Made by a program: the position numbers and the translations under genes. A stretch of 42,814 nt of DNA from Halieaceae bacterium (GTDB taxonomy: Bacteria > Pseudomonadota > Gammaproteobacteria > Pseudomonadales > Halieaceae): positions 17,595-60,408 of the forward strand of contig DPGN01000029.1 in the NCBI GenBank assembly GCA_003523185.1, in the 5' to 3' direction. This document shows positions 33,922-42,814 of the stretch, piece by piece (within the stretch, counting starts at the first letter, position 1; every line of letters starts with the position of its first letter). The notes under the pieces were generated by a model that saw only the letters and a list, made by a program, of their open reading frames with translations, was not told the origin of the DNA and searched no databases.

Positions 33922-34878
33922 ATGAACCACACTGCCATCGCCGGTCTCGAAACCTGGCTGAGTCAGCAAATTATTGGCCAGGCTGATCTCGTTAAAAAAC
34001 TCCTCATTGCCATTCTTGCCGATGGTCATCTCCTGGTTGAGGGTGCCCCGGGTCTCGCTAAAACCCGCGCCATTAAAATGATGGCCGAGGGCGTTGAGGG
34101 TAATTTTCACAGAGTACAGTTCACCCCTGATCTGCTACCCGGCGATATCACCGGTACGGATGTTTTCCGACCTCAGTTAGGCACGTTCGAATTTCAGGCA
34201 GGTCCTATCTTTCACAACCTGATTTTGGCCGATGAGATCAACCGTGCGCCTGCGAAAGTTCAGTCGGCGCTCCTTGAAGCCATGGCCGAGCGTCAGGTCA
34301 GCGTTGGCGGGACAACCTATCCACTCCCGGCACTGTTCCTGGTGATGGCCACGCAAAACCCCATTGAGCAAGAAGGTACTTATCCCCTACCCGAGGCGCA
34401 GCTCGATCGTTTTCTAATGCATGTCAAAGTGGATTACCCCAACTCGGCGGCTGAGCGCGACATTCTCAAACTAGCCAGACGCGAGGCCTCCTCTGGCGAG
34501 CAAATGGACCAACCCGAAGTGTCAGAGGCTGTCATTTTCTCGGCACGTGAAGAAGTGCTGAAGCTTCACATGTCCGATGCAGTTGAGGAGTACATTGTTC
34601 AACTCATTATGGCGACACGCCAGCCCGCGGCTTACAGCGAGGAACTCGCTAGCTGGATTGAGTACGGTGCATCACCGCGGGCCACCATTGGCCTTGACCG
34701 CTGTGCTAGAGCGCATGCGTGGTTGCTCGGCAAAGACTTTGTCAGCCCCGACGATGTGAAAGCCATGGCCTACGACGTGTTACGGCATCGACTGGTTGTC
34801 AGCTATGACGGCGAAATAGCCGGCGTTACGGCTGACGACGTCATTGATAAGTTGTTAGACCTCGTTCCTGTGGCCTAA
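33922..34878 (+). CDS. moxR: MoxR family AAA+ ATPase
   Basis: 318 residues with Walker A GAPGLAKT (about residues 39-46), Walker B LILADEINRAPAK, the sensor MATQNPIEQEGTYPLPEAQLDRF and the C-terminal lid SPRATIGLDRCARAHAWL, all typical of MoxR. MoxR ATPases act as chaperones, often inserting metals or assembling complexes with VWA-domain partners. Here it opens the Bat operon (DUF58, DUF4381, BatA, BatB/C, BatD follow on the same strand with overlaps). The ribosome site is weak (TAGGT), and an upstream ATGTCA/TGACAT hairpin lies at 33886-33902. Confidence 0.96.
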   Translation: MNHTAIAGLETWLSQQIIGQADLVKKLLIAILADGHLLVEGAPGLAKTRAIKMMAEGVEGNFHRVQFTPDLLPGDITGTDVFRPQLGTFEFQAGPIFHNLILADEINRAPAKVQSALLEAMAERQVSVGGTTYPLPALFLVMATQNPIEQEGTYPLPEAQLDRFLMHVKVDYPNSAAERDILKLARREASSGEQMDQPEVSEAVIFSAREEVLKLHMSDAVEEYIVQLIMATRQPAAYSEELASWIEYGASPRATIGLDRCARAHAWLLGKDFVSPDDVKAMAYDVLRHRLVVSYDGEIAGVTADDVIDKLLDLVPVA

Positions 34879-34887
34879 CACTGCCGT

Positions 34888-35817
34888 ATGACCGATTTCT
34901 TGCCAAAAGGCCACCAAGTATTGGCTGAGCGGTTAATCGAGGGGCGACATGTGGCCCGGATGATTAATATCAACGCTCAGTCGAAGGCACTGGCGCTCCT
35001 TGCGGGCCGGCGGCGTATTCGCCAGCGAGGCAGAGGCGTCGACTTTGAGGAAGTGCGGCTATATGCACCTGGCGACGATATTCGAACCATCGATTGGCGG
35101 GTGACTGCCCGATCTGGCGACCCTCACACCAAACTGTTTCAGGAAGATCGTGAGCAACCCATCGTATTGATGGTCGATCTCAGATCCCCCATGTGGTTTG
35201 GCTCAAAGAACTGTTTTAAATCCGTTCTCGCCTCACACGTTGCATCCGTGCTGGCCTGGGCCGGCTTGGAGGCGGGTGAGCGCGTCGGTGGCATTGCCAT
35301 GACCGATGCCGGCATTTTCGAAATTAAACCGCAGCGCTCAAAGCGTTCGGTCTTGCGACTGCTCCGCCTAATGGAGTCTGCGCCCTCCCCCGATGCTGCG
35401 GCTAATCACCAGAATCCCCCCATCTCGTGGTCTACCGCTCTGAATCAGTTAAAAAATCTGTCGCGACCCGGCGCCCGACTGATGCTAATCAGTGATTTCA
35501 GCGATTTCCTGTCCGAGCCAAATGTTGAAAAAACATTGCGCGATATTGTGGGGCACCGCCAGGTCGTATGCTTCAAGGTAACGGACCCACTCGATGCAAC
35601 CCTGCCACCGGCTGGACGCTACGCGATTTCAGATGGGACTCGCCAAATCAAAATGGATACCTCGCAACAGGCGATCCGTCAGCGGTACCAGATCGATTTT
35701 GAACGCTCACAGCAAGACGTGATCGACTACCTTCGTCGTTATCAAGTGCCTCTGGTTACCGTCGATACCGACGAGAACCCCAACGAACTGCTGCAGCAGG
35801 TTTTCCCCAAGCGATGA
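34888..35817 (+). CDS. DUF58 protein of the Bat operon
   Basis: 309 residues with the DUF58 signature RGRGVDFEEVRLYAPGDDIRTIDWRVTARSGDPHTKLFQEDRE near the N-terminus, followed by a VWA-like fold (IVLMVDLRSPMWFGS, DFSDFLSE). No membrane segment is visible, so it is cytoplasmic and a likely partner of MoxR at the membrane. It starts 10 bp after moxR and overlaps the next gene by 4 bp. Its exact biochemical role is unknown; the family is consistently linked to MoxR and BatA. Confidence 0.93.
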   Translation: MTDFLPKGHQVLAERLIEGRHVARMININAQSKALALLAGRRRIRQRGRGVDFEEVRLYAPGDDIRTIDWRVTARSGDPHTKLFQEDREQPIVLMVDLRSPMWFGSKNCFKSVLASHVASVLAWAGLEAGERVGGIAMTDAGIFEIKPQRSKRSVLRLLRLMESAPSPDAAANHQNPPISWSTALNQLKNLSRPGARLMLISDFSDFLSEPNVEKTLRDIVGHRQVVCFKVTDPLDATLPPAGRYAISDGTRQIKMDTSQQAIRQRYQIDFERSQQDVIDYLRRYQVPLVTVDTDENPNELLQQVFPKR

Positions 35818-36269
35818 ACCCTGAAGACCTCATACAGCAACTCGCCCCTTTGCGAAGACCCGATCCCATCGGGTTCTGGCCGCTCGCGCCGGTTTGGTGG
35901 ATGGTGATGGGTCTCCTTGTTATCGCCTTGGGCTTCCTGTGCTTTCAGTGGCTAAAGCGCTATCAGCGAAACACCTACCGGCGCGAAGCGCTAAAGTGGC
36001 TTGCTGAACTGCAGGAGGCGAACTCCGATGTCCACGCCCTAAGCGGTGCACTGAAGGCCACTGCACTTAACGCGTACGAAGCGACATCGGTAGCGAGCTT
36101 ATCCGACGAATCCTGGCCGAGTTTCCTTCGCGACTCATGCTCCAAGCTGAGCAGTGATGCATTAGATGTCCTATCGCGTGCGCACGCACCTAACCCCGGA
36201 TCATTGAGCGCGTTAGATTGGCGCGATGCAATGCTCTGGGTGAAACACCACGAGGTGCCGCGTGCTTGA
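35814..36269 (+). CDS. DUF4381 membrane protein
   Basis: 151 residues: an N-terminal PDPIGFWPLAPVWWMVMGLL membrane helix and a helical cytoplasmic or periplasmic tail. DUF4381 proteins occur almost only between DUF58 and BatA genes, exactly as here. It overlaps DUF58 by 4 bp and BatA by 8 bp. The function is unknown; a scaffold role in the MoxR-Bat membrane complex is likely (inference). Confidence 0.88.
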   Translation: MNPEDLIQQLAPLRRPDPIGFWPLAPVWWMVMGLLVIALGFLCFQWLKRYQRNTYRREALKWLAELQEANSDVHALSGALKATALNAYEATSVASLSDESWPSFLRDSCSKLSSDALDVLSRAHAPNPGSLSALDWRDAMLWVKHHEVPRA

Positions 36270-37254
36270 TTTTTTGTGGCCCTGGGCCTTCGTACTGATT
36301 GTGCTACCTGTGTTGGCACGCTTTTTACCTCCTGCCTCCGAGTCACTAGGCGCCGCGATTCGGGCACCTTTTAGCGCGCGCTGGCAGCGACTCGAAGATC
36401 AGGGTCGACTTGCCTCGAGCGTTAGCTCTGCACGGGTGTTGGGTTTGTTCTTGGCATGGATGCTCATTGTGGTCGCCATCGCACGCCCGCAGTGGGTGGG
36501 TGAGCCCATTGAACTACCCAACACAGGCCGGGACTTGATGCTCAGTCTCGATTTGTCGGGAAGCATGCAAATTCGGGACATGCAAGTAGGCAACCGCACT
36601 ATCTCTCGTGTCGAGGCAGTAAAAGCCATCGCCTCGGACTTCACGGAGCGGCGAGTCGGTGACCGAGTTGGGCTCATCCTTTTCGGGTCAAAAGCCTACG
36701 TGCAGGCACCACTCACTTTCGATACCACAACCGTGACACAGTTTATTCGAGAGGCCCAACTGGGCTTTGCGGGTGAAGACACAGCGATCGGTGACTCCCT
36801 GGGGCTTGCCATCAAGCGGCTCCGAGATCGACCTGCTGCCTCACGGGTTTTGATTCTACTGACCGACGGTCAGGACACTGCAAGTAGCGTTGATCCCATG
36901 GAGGCTGCGGCGCTGGCAGCGCAACAAAACGTCAAGGTGTACACCATCGGCATCAGCCGTAACTTGGGAACCACCAGCGCTCGCGGCGGTGAAGTCGATG
37001 AAGCCTTACTTCGCGCCATCGCTGAGGCGACAGGTGGCGAGTACTTCCGTGCCCGCGACCCACGAGAGTTGCAGGCCATCTACGGCATCATTGACCAGTT
37101 AGAGCCCGTCGAACAGGATGCCAGCACGTTCAGGCCCCGTCGGTCCCTAGGGTATTGGGCCATGTTGGGCGCCTTGGTCATTGGCAGCCTTGTACTCCTG
37201 ACTGGCGGACTCATTCCCGGTTTATCACAGTCTCGCCCGGCGGTGAACGCATGA
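36262..37254 (+). CDS. batA: BatA-like VWA-domain membrane protein
   Basis: 330 residues starting at GTG (GAGGTG upstream). Two N-terminal membrane segments (LWPWAFVLIVLPVLA and VLGLFLAWMLIVVAIARP), a VWA domain with an intact MIDAS (D97-x-S-x-S in LDLSGSM), LTDGQDTASS, and a C-terminal helix (AMLGALVIGSLVLL). BatA is membrane-anchored with its VWA domain expected in the periplasm and is linked to aerotolerance and envelope stress in Bacteroides and Leptospira. It overlaps the DUF4381 gene before it and the next VWA gene by 4 bp. Confidence 0.93.
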   Translation: MLDFLWPWAFVLIVLPVLARFLPPASESLGAAIRAPFSARWQRLEDQGRLASSVSSARVLGLFLAWMLIVVAIARPQWVGEPIELPNTGRDLMLSLDLSGSMQIRDMQVGNRTISRVEAVKAIASDFTERRVGDRVGLILFGSKAYVQAPLTFDTTTVTQFIREAQLGFAGEDTAIGDSLGLAIKRLRDRPAASRVLILLTDGQDTASSVDPMEAAALAAQQNVKVYTIGISRNLGTTSARGGEVDEALLRAIAEATGGEYFRARDPRELQAIYGIIDQLEPVEQDASTFRPRRSLGYWAMLGALVIGSLVLLTGGLIPGLSQSRPAVNA

Positions 37255-39011
37255 TGGATTTGCATTTCATTCGCCCCGAACTGCTGTGGCTGCTGCCAGT
37301 GATTATCCCATTGCTATTGCTTGCCTGGCGTAAACAGGTCCAAGGGGGGGACTGGGCCAAAGCGATTGACCCTAATTTGTTACCGCACCTCATCACGACC
37401 GAAGGTGGCGGCAGCAGTCGATTACGTCAGTTGTGGTGGCTCACCCTACCCCTTCTATTAATCGGTGCCTCAGGCCCCTCTCTGGAACGGGCTGAACTGC
37501 CCGTATTTGAAAAATCGGATGCATTGGTCATTGTGCTCGACCTCAGCCGATCGATGTGGGCGACCGATACACAGCCAAGTCGCATCCGTCGCGCGCGACA
37601 GAAAGTGATGGATATTCTGGATGCCCGTACTGAGGGCGTCACCGGCATGGTGGTGTTTGCCGGCGATGCGCACGTGGTCACACCACTGACCGACGATACC
37701 CGCACGATTGAAAACCTACTGAGCGCTCTCGCACCCGACATCATGCCGTTACAGGGTTCTAACGCGACTGAAGCCATCGCGCTTGCCTCGGGATTACTGG
37801 AAACCTCAGGCCTGACCAATGGAAGCGTGCTGTTGATTACCGACGGTTTACCCAAGTTTGAAACGTCTCGCGTGGAGGGTTTGCTGGGCTCAGTGGGAGC
37901 CGACTTGGGTATTCTGGTCATGGGAACCGACACCGGTGCCCCGATCCCGCTGCCTGATGGCGGGTTTCTGCGCGATGACAATGACCAAATCGTTATTCCA
38001 GCCGTGGATCGACAAGAAATTCAACGGATTGCCACAGCGCTTGGTGCGCGGCGCATCGATGTATCTGTTGATAACAGTGATATTCAGTCTCTTTTGTCAG
38101 GGGCTCAATCGAGCATTACCAGTAATGATTCACTGGAACGCAAAACCGACACCTGGATTGATCTTGGCTACTGGCTCGCTATAGCAGCAGCCCTACTCAT
38201 GCTGCCCTTGTTTCGACGCGGGGCACTCAGCGCCCTGCTCGTCGCGGTTCTGATGACTGATGCGGCACCCAGTGACGCCAACACCTTGGAAAACTTCTGG
38301 TCCACAGCCGATCAGAAGGGGGCGAAGGCACTGGCCGAGGGCGATGCGGCGCGTGCGGCAACACTCTTTGAGGCGCCAGACTGGCGAGGCACAGCACACT
38401 ACGAGGCTGGTGACTTTAGCTCCTCATCAGCCGAGTTCGGAAAACTCGATTCGGCCGATGCGCTTTACAACCGAGGTAACGCGCTTGCCCTATCCGGTGA
38501 CTTTCAAGGCGCTATCGACAGTTATGACAGGTCACTTGAAGCGGAACCCAACCGGCAAGACGCTATCGACAATCGAGAGCTAGTGAAGTCGTTACTCGAA
38601 CAGCAACAGCAGGAACAACAAGGTAACGATCAGGACAGCAATAGCGATCAATCGGATCAAGAGGGTGACTCACAGGACTCTGAAAGCGATTCCTCTCAAC
38701 AGGAACAGGACAGCAGCAGCGAGTCTCAGGAAGGTAATTCAGACCCTTCCGACCAACAGCCCAGTGACCAGGAATCACAGCCAAGCGCCGACGGTGAGAT
38801 GAGCGAGGATATGAACCCATCTGAGCTCGAGCAGGCAACAGAGGAACAGCTGGCGCGGTTCAACGAGGCGCTAGAAGAACAGCAAGCTCTCGAGCAGTGG
38901 CTGCGACGTGTTCCCGATGATCCCGGCGGCCTACTGCGCCGAAAATTCAGATATCAAACGATTCAACGCCTACGAAACGGAGAAGAACCCGATGAAGACG
39001 TTCGCTGGTAG
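37251..39011 (+). CDS. batB: BatB/BatC-like VWA plus TPR protein
   Basis: 586 residues from the ATG at 37251, sharing ATGA with batA. N-terminal membrane helices (LLWLLPVIIPLLLLAW and LWWLTLPLLLIGASGPS), a VWA domain with MIDAS D97-x-S-x-S (LDLSRSMW), a third hydrophobic region (WLAIAAALLMLPLF), a TPR motif (ALYNRGNALALSGDFQGAID), then a long Gln/Ser/Asp/Glu-rich low-complexity stretch. A conserved-type end (DDPGGLLRRKFRYQ) follows. Bat systems of some bacteria split these as BatB and BatC; here they are fused. The last 20 bp overlap batD. Confidence 0.93.
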   Translation: MMDLHFIRPELLWLLPVIIPLLLLAWRKQVQGGDWAKAIDPNLLPHLITTEGGGSSRLRQLWWLTLPLLLIGASGPSLERAELPVFEKSDALVIVLDLSRSMWATDTQPSRIRRARQKVMDILDARTEGVTGMVVFAGDAHVVTPLTDDTRTIENLLSALAPDIMPLQGSNATEAIALASGLLETSGLTNGSVLLITDGLPKFETSRVEGLLGSVGADLGILVMGTDTGAPIPLPDGGFLRDDNDQIVIPAVDRQEIQRIATALGARRIDVSVDNSDIQSLLSGAQSSITSNDSLERKTDTWIDLGYWLAIAAALLMLPLFRRGALSALLVAVLMTDAAPSDANTLENFWSTADQKGAKALAEGDAARAATLFEAPDWRGTAHYEAGDFSSSSAEFGKLDSADALYNRGNALALSGDFQGAIDSYDRSLEAEPNRQDAIDNRELVKSLLEQQQQEQQGNDQDSNSDQSDQEGDSQDSESDSSQQEQDSSSESQEGNSDPSDQQPSDQESQPSADGEMSEDMNPSELEQATEEQLARFNEALEEQQALEQWLRRVPDDPGGLLRRKFRYQTIQRLRNGEEPDEDVRW

Positions 39012-40638
39012 CGTGATGCGAGCTTTAACCTTTCTGAGCTTGATGTTCTTTTCTGCCATCTCGTTAGCGGAAATACGCTCTGACGTTGATCGCGAGACCA
39101 TCGGCATGGGCGAATCTTTGCGACTCACGATTACCGGTGATGCCAGCGAGCGACTCGATCAACTCGATCTCGCCGCGCTCCAATTTGACTGGGAAATCCT
39201 GAGTAGCAGTAGTTCAACCAATACATCATTTATCAATGGCGCGCGCTCGACCACTCGCACCCTGTCATTGGATCTTTTGCCACTGCGCGATGGCATTCTC
39301 TCCATCCCCTCGCTCAGCACAGGGGGGAACCGTACAACGCCGATTGCGATTACCGTGAATCCGCAAACCGTCAGTGCGGGCGGTGATGATTCGGTTCGTT
39401 TCTCTATCGAGATCGACAAGCGGGACGTCTACATTCAGGAACAGATGATTCTGACCGTCACTATCGAGCAAGCTATCAACCTGGATGGTGCTGAGGTTAC
39501 CCAGCTAGAGCTCAATGGCGCCATCGTTGAAGAGCTGACTCGCCGAAACTTTCAACGTCAAATTAACGGCCGTCTATGGCGTGTGACTCAACTTCGCTAC
39601 GCCATCTACCCGCAACAGCGAGGAATACTCGAGATACCTTCCTTGTCTCTGACGGCGCGCGAGGTATTACCGGGGCGCTCGCTCCTAGGCGCGCGCCTAG
39701 GTAAGCGATTTAGACTTTCGGAAGACGCGATTGCCGTTAACGTAAAGCCAGTGCCTGCGGACTTTCCCGGTGACGTGTGGCTCCCAGCCGCCTCGCTCGA
39801 ACTGGCACAGTCTTGGTCAACGCCACCCGAGTCAATGGAGATAGGCGATTCCACCACCCGGACATTGACCTTGGCCGCTGAGGGTTTGTTGAGCAGCCAA
39901 TTACCGTCGATTACGAGTATGTCAGATAGCAGCAAGATCACAGGGATTCGCGTTTATCCGGACCAAGAATCCAGCGACCAGATCGAGCGGACAGAGGGTT
40001 TTCTTGGGCAACGAACGCGCAGCGAGGCGCTCGTGGCCAGCGTTAGTGGCTCTTGGACACTACCCGAAGTGAGGGTCCCTTGGTGGAACACCGAAACCGA
40101 TTCGCTGCAGTTTGCCATCCTGCCATCGGCGACCATTTCCGTCGGCAGCCTCGTGGTCCCAAGCCCAGTCCAGCCCGCTGCAATTGCAGCTGAGACACAA
40201 ACGACAACGACACCAGTTTGGCTCAACGCCCTGGCGGGCCTTGGCTGGCTTCTGGCACTACTATTCGCCTATATGCTGTGGCGCTCACGTGACCACAAAG
40301 CAAGTGATGTCGCTATCGACAATACCGAGGAAACCTTGCGACCGCTGTTGACGGCCATGAAAGCCAGCACAAGCCAGAACGATGCGCCAGCAACGCGGCA
40401 ACTGCTCCTCCGTTGGGCGACGCTGCACTACCAGCAGCCTGTGAGAACTCTGGACCAACTCAAAGGGCTCTGCGACTCGGGGTTAGCTGACGAGGTCAGT
40501 ACACTGGAAACGGCGATTTACAGTCAGAGCGATGAAGCCTGGACTCGCGGCGCGGCGCTGTATCGAGCGATCAGGGATGAGCCCAAACTTGGGACTACCG
40601 AACAGACCGATTACCGATCGCTTTATCCCACTGCGTAA
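38992..40638 (+). CDS. batD: BatD-like protein (oxygen tolerance)
   Basis: 548 residues from the ATG at 38992 (GGAG upstream): a signal peptide (LTFLSLMFFSAISLA), a large strand-rich periplasmic region typical of BatD (RSDVDRETIGMGESLRLT, SSSSSTNTSFINGARST, RRNFQRQINGRLWRVTQLRYAIYPQQ), a membrane helix (LNALAGLGWLLALLFAYMLW), and a helical cytoplasmic tail. It completes the Bat operon. An 18-bp perfect palindrome occurs inside the gene at 39684-39701. Confidence 0.93.
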   Translation: MKTFAGSVMRALTFLSLMFFSAISLAEIRSDVDRETIGMGESLRLTITGDASERLDQLDLAALQFDWEILSSSSSTNTSFINGARSTTRTLSLDLLPLRDGILSIPSLSTGGNRTTPIAITVNPQTVSAGGDDSVRFSIEIDKRDVYIQEQMILTVTIEQAINLDGAEVTQLELNGAIVEELTRRNFQRQINGRLWRVTQLRYAIYPQQRGILEIPSLSLTAREVLPGRSLLGARLGKRFRLSEDAIAVNVKPVPADFPGDVWLPAASLELAQSWSTPPESMEIGDSTTRTLTLAAEGLLSSQLPSITSMSDSSKITGIRVYPDQESSDQIERTEGFLGQRTRSEALVASVSGSWTLPEVRVPWWNTETDSLQFAILPSATISVGSLVVPSPVQPAAIAAETQTTTTPVWLNALAGLGWLLALLFAYMLWRSRDHKASDVAIDNTEETLRPLLTAMKASTSQNDAPATRQLLLRWATLHYQQPVRTLDQLKGLCDSGLADEVSTLETAIYSQSDEAWTRGAALYRAIRDEPKLGTTEQTDYRSLYPTA

Positions 40639-40662
40639 AAAGTTTGAAAACAATGGCGTACT

Positions 40663-40689
40663 CACCTCGACCTTCGTCGGGCCGAGGTG
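40663..40689. terminator. hairpin between convergent batD and pepN
   Basis: CACCTCG (40663-40669) pairs with CGAGGTG (40683-40689) in the 74-bp gap between the two convergent genes. Without a T-run on either side it is only a possible bidirectional terminator. Confidence 0.35.
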
Positions 40690-40712
40690 TGAAGGGATGT
40701 CAGTGAGACGCC

Positions 40713-42814
40713 CTAACTGTCGCTGAGCGACCGGTTAACCACCTCGTAAACGTCCTGCGACAGCCCGTCTAAGGCAGCAATAGACTCCAGTTCGCCACGC
40801 ATAACCGCTTGCCCGTGATCATATCGACGCCAACGTGTCATCGGCGCCAGCATACGCGCCGCAATTTGCGGATTATCAGACTGAAGGCGGCGTACAGCAT
40901 CGCCTAGGAGGCGATATCCTCCACCGTCCAGCGCATGGAACGCGGTTGGATTGGCGCCCGCAAAGGCACTGACAAGGGAGCGAACCTTGTTCGGATTACG
41001 CCAGTCAAACGCTGCATGATGTGTCAAGGCGATCACGTCTGACACGCAATCAGCTGAGGGCCGAGTCGCCTGCATCACAAACCATTGATTAACCACGAGG
41101 TTCTCGGACTGCCATCGGTCAAAGAAGTGTTCCAGCACTTCGGCTCGATGCACATCGTCGCCTTGGTGAACGACCAAACGCGCAGCGCAGAGACGATCAG
41201 ACAAATTGGTCGCCGCGTAGTACATGTTTCTCGCCGTTATCAGCCACTCGGGATCACCCTCCACCAATAAGGACAACGCGGTATGTAACAGTGAACGTCG
41301 TCCAATCTGCTCAGCACTTGGCTGGTAGGTGTCAGTCACAGCGAGACTCGACATCACAATTGCTTCGAGCTCATTCGACAACGCGTGTCCTACAGCAGCC
41401 GCCACATTGGTTTTTGCATCGTGGATATCATGAACGTTAACGAGTCCTATTTGCGCAGCCCTATCGGCCAGCGACGCCTCTGTCGGCAGGCTGAGCAACT
41501 GCGCCTTCATCGCGTCCTCGATGTCGCTGGACAGTACCTGCTTCAATGCGTCTACGTAGTCTCGCTCTAAGGCTTTAGCGCCTCTATCGATTGCGGCGTA
41601 TGCCAAGCGCTGAGACGCATCCCACTTTACAAACGGATCGTTATCAGCGCCCATCAAGGCAATTAAATCGTCTTGGGATTGCTCCATCTTGAGTCGAACA
41701 GGCGCAGAAAATCCGCGCAACGCTGAGATAACGGGTTCGCTACTGAAACCCTCAAACGAGAACGTCTGTGTCAACTCTTTCAACTCCATCACGCGAGACG
41801 ATGCGCCATTTCCCATGTCCGCGTGCTGACCGTTCTCCATCAGCGCCAACGTCAACGGAATATGCAGTGGTGGCTTGTCATCTTGACCCGGCGTCGGTGG
41901 GTTTACCTGCGTGAAGGTTAGGTCGAGTCTGCCTGAGGTCTCATCAAATGCTTTCTCAATCGAAACCACCGGCGTGCCGGCCTGCTCATACCATCGCCGG
42001 AACTGACTGAGGTCCTTACCCGAGGCTTCCTGCATGGCATCGACAAAGTCATCACAGGTCACCGCCATGCCGTCGAATCGATCGAAATAGAGTTTGGCGC
42101 CTGCGTAAAACGCATCATCGCCCAATAAGGTATTGAGCATCCTGACAACTTCGGCGCCCTTCTCGTACACGGTCATCGTGTAGAAGTTGGAAATTTCGAT
42201 AAAGGAGTCGGGGCGGACCGGATGTGCCATGGGGCCCGAGTCCTCAGCGAACTGATGTGTTTGCAAGAACGAGACATCTTCAATGCGCTTTACACCGCGC
42301 GAATTCATATCGGCAGAGAACTCTGCATCCCTGAATACCGTGAAGCCTTCCTTCAGACTGAGCTGAAACCAGTCGCGGCAGGTCACGCGATTCCCGGAAT
42401 AATTGTGAAAATACTCGTGGGCGACCACCGACTCAACGCGCTGATAACCAAGGTCAGTTGTGATATCAGGGTGCGCCAATACACAGGAGGTATTGAAGAT
42501 ATTCAGACTCTTGTTCTCCATCGCCCCCATGTTGAAGTCATCAACGGCGACGATGTTAAAGAGGTCTAGGTCGTACTCGAGTCCGTAACGCTCTTCGTCC
42601 CAACGCATCGATGCTTTCAGCGAATCCATCGCATGATCACAGTAGCCAGTGTCCTTGGCCTCAACCCAAATGCGCAGGTCTACCACTTTCCCTGATTGCG
42701 TGGTGAAGGTGTCAGAGACGAGCTCAAGGTCGCCGGCAACAATGGCAAATAGATAACTTGGCTTGGGATGAGGGTCGTGCCATACGACCTGGTGGCGTCC
42801 GTCAGCCAAGTCTG
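40713..42814 (-). CDS. pepN: aminopeptidase N, partial (N-terminus beyond window)
   Basis: About 700 residues of a ~870-residue M1 family aminopeptidase; the 5' end lies past position 42814, so roughly the first 170-180 residues are missing. Visible are the exopeptidase motif NMGAMENKSLN, the zinc site VVAHEYFHNYSGNRVTCRDWFQLSLKEG (HExxH plus downstream Glu), the catalytic Tyr region FYTMTVYEKGAEVVRML, and the gammaproteobacterial PepN C-terminal helical domain. It removes N-terminal residues from peptides in the cytoplasm. The frame continues to the end of the window, so its first Met in the window is not the real start. Confidence 0.95.
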   Translation of the reverse strand, partial: DLADGRHQVVWHDPHPKPSYLFAIVAGDLELVSDTFTTQSGKVVDLRIWVEAKDTGYCDHAMDSLKASMRWDEERYGLEYDLDLFNIVAVDDFNMGAMENKSLNIFNTSCVLAHPDITTDLGYQRVESVVAHEYFHNYSGNRVTCRDWFQLSLKEGFTVFRDAEFSADMNSRGVKRIEDVSFLQTHQFAEDSGPMAHPVRPDSFIEISNFYTMTVYEKGAEVVRMLNTLLGDDAFYAGAKLYFDRFDGMAVTCDDFVDAMQEASGKDLSQFRRWYEQAGTPVVSIEKAFDETSGRLDLTFTQVNPPTPGQDDKPPLHIPLTLALMENGQHADMGNGASSRVMELKELTQTFSFEGFSSEPVISALRGFSAPVRLKMEQSQDDLIALMGADNDPFVKWDASQRLAYAAIDRGAKALERDYVDALKQVLSSDIEDAMKAQLLSLPTEASLADRAAQIGLVNVHDIHDAKTNVAAAVGHALSNELEAIVMSSLAVTDTYQPSAEQIGRRSLLHTALSLLVEGDPEWLITARNMYYAATNLSDRLCAARLVVHQGDDVHRAEVLEHFFDRWQSENLVVNQWFVMQATRPSADCVSDVIALTHHAAFDWRNPNKVRSLVSAFAGANPTAFHALDGGGYRLLGDAVRRLQSDNPQIAARMLAPMTRWRRYDHGQAVMRGELESIAALDGLSQDVYEVVNRSLSDS

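Noticed and set aside
1..42814. Search for CRISPR arrays, insertion sequences, tRNA/rRNA genes, integrases and toxin-antitoxin pairs
   Set aside because: No regularly spaced repeats, transposase or integrase motifs, or tRNA T-loop/acceptor patterns were found on either strand.

Overview
The window looks like a chromosomal segment of an aerobic, probably marine gammaproteobacterium. The gene set (long-type PurC, Bat-type aerotolerance cluster, two TonB receptors, DUF885/DUF3429/DUF3833 proteins, PlsC-OlsB-type fusion, acyl-CoA dehydrogenase beside a PhyH dioxygenase) resembles the OM60/NOR5 (Halieaceae) and neighbouring groups. That placement is inference from gene content; there is no rRNA, tRNA, IS element or CRISPR array to anchor it. 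Spacing is tight, with many 1-20 bp overlaps.

Left part (0-12.7 kb): catabolic and housekeeping genes in short units. An aldehyde dehydrogenase and a PhyH-type dioxygenase lie on the minus strand, the latter divergent from an acyl-CoA dehydrogenase that is followed by a secreted DUF885 metallopeptidase. Next are a class III aminotransferase and a PhzF-like protein, a periplasmic cytochrome c' with a structured leader, a cytochrome b561 overlapping a secreted M20 hydrolase, an unrecognised secreted protein, a DUF442 phosphatase-like protein and purC.

12.7-20.3 kb: a TonB receptor (TBDR1) with a small Met/His-rich membrane-anchored protein, separated from purC by a pair of palindromic operators. 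Then comes a tightly packed minus-strand unit tsaB-uppP-apeB-trpS, and a DUF3833 lipoprotein/DUF3429 membrane protein pair preceded by a terminator-like, structured leader.

20.6-29.0 kb: the most unusual region. On the minus strand, reading right to left, are a lipoprotein with an AMMECR1-like N-terminal half and a helical C-terminal half, a 1022-residue TonB receptor with two N-terminal carboxypeptidase-regulatory-like domains, a 956-residue beta-helix lipoprotein made of two ~445-residue copies of one domain, and a small secreted protein with its own promoter and terminator. A terminator-like hairpin sits between the receptor and the beta-helix gene, and an inverted repeat lies in front of the receptor. 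I regard this as the best candidate for an undescribed cell-surface uptake or binding system.

29.2-33.9 kb: an overlooked 59-residue ORF overlapping an LpxH-like phosphoesterase, a Pit phosphate transporter, and a fused PlsC/OlsB-type acyltransferase. These suggest membrane-lipid remodelling and phosphate economy. A remnant of the phosphoesterase C-terminus lies after the acyltransferase.

33.9-40.6 kb: moxR-DUF58-DUF4381-batA-batB/C-batD, a complete Bat operon. The window ends in the C-terminal ~700 residues of pepN on the minus strand.
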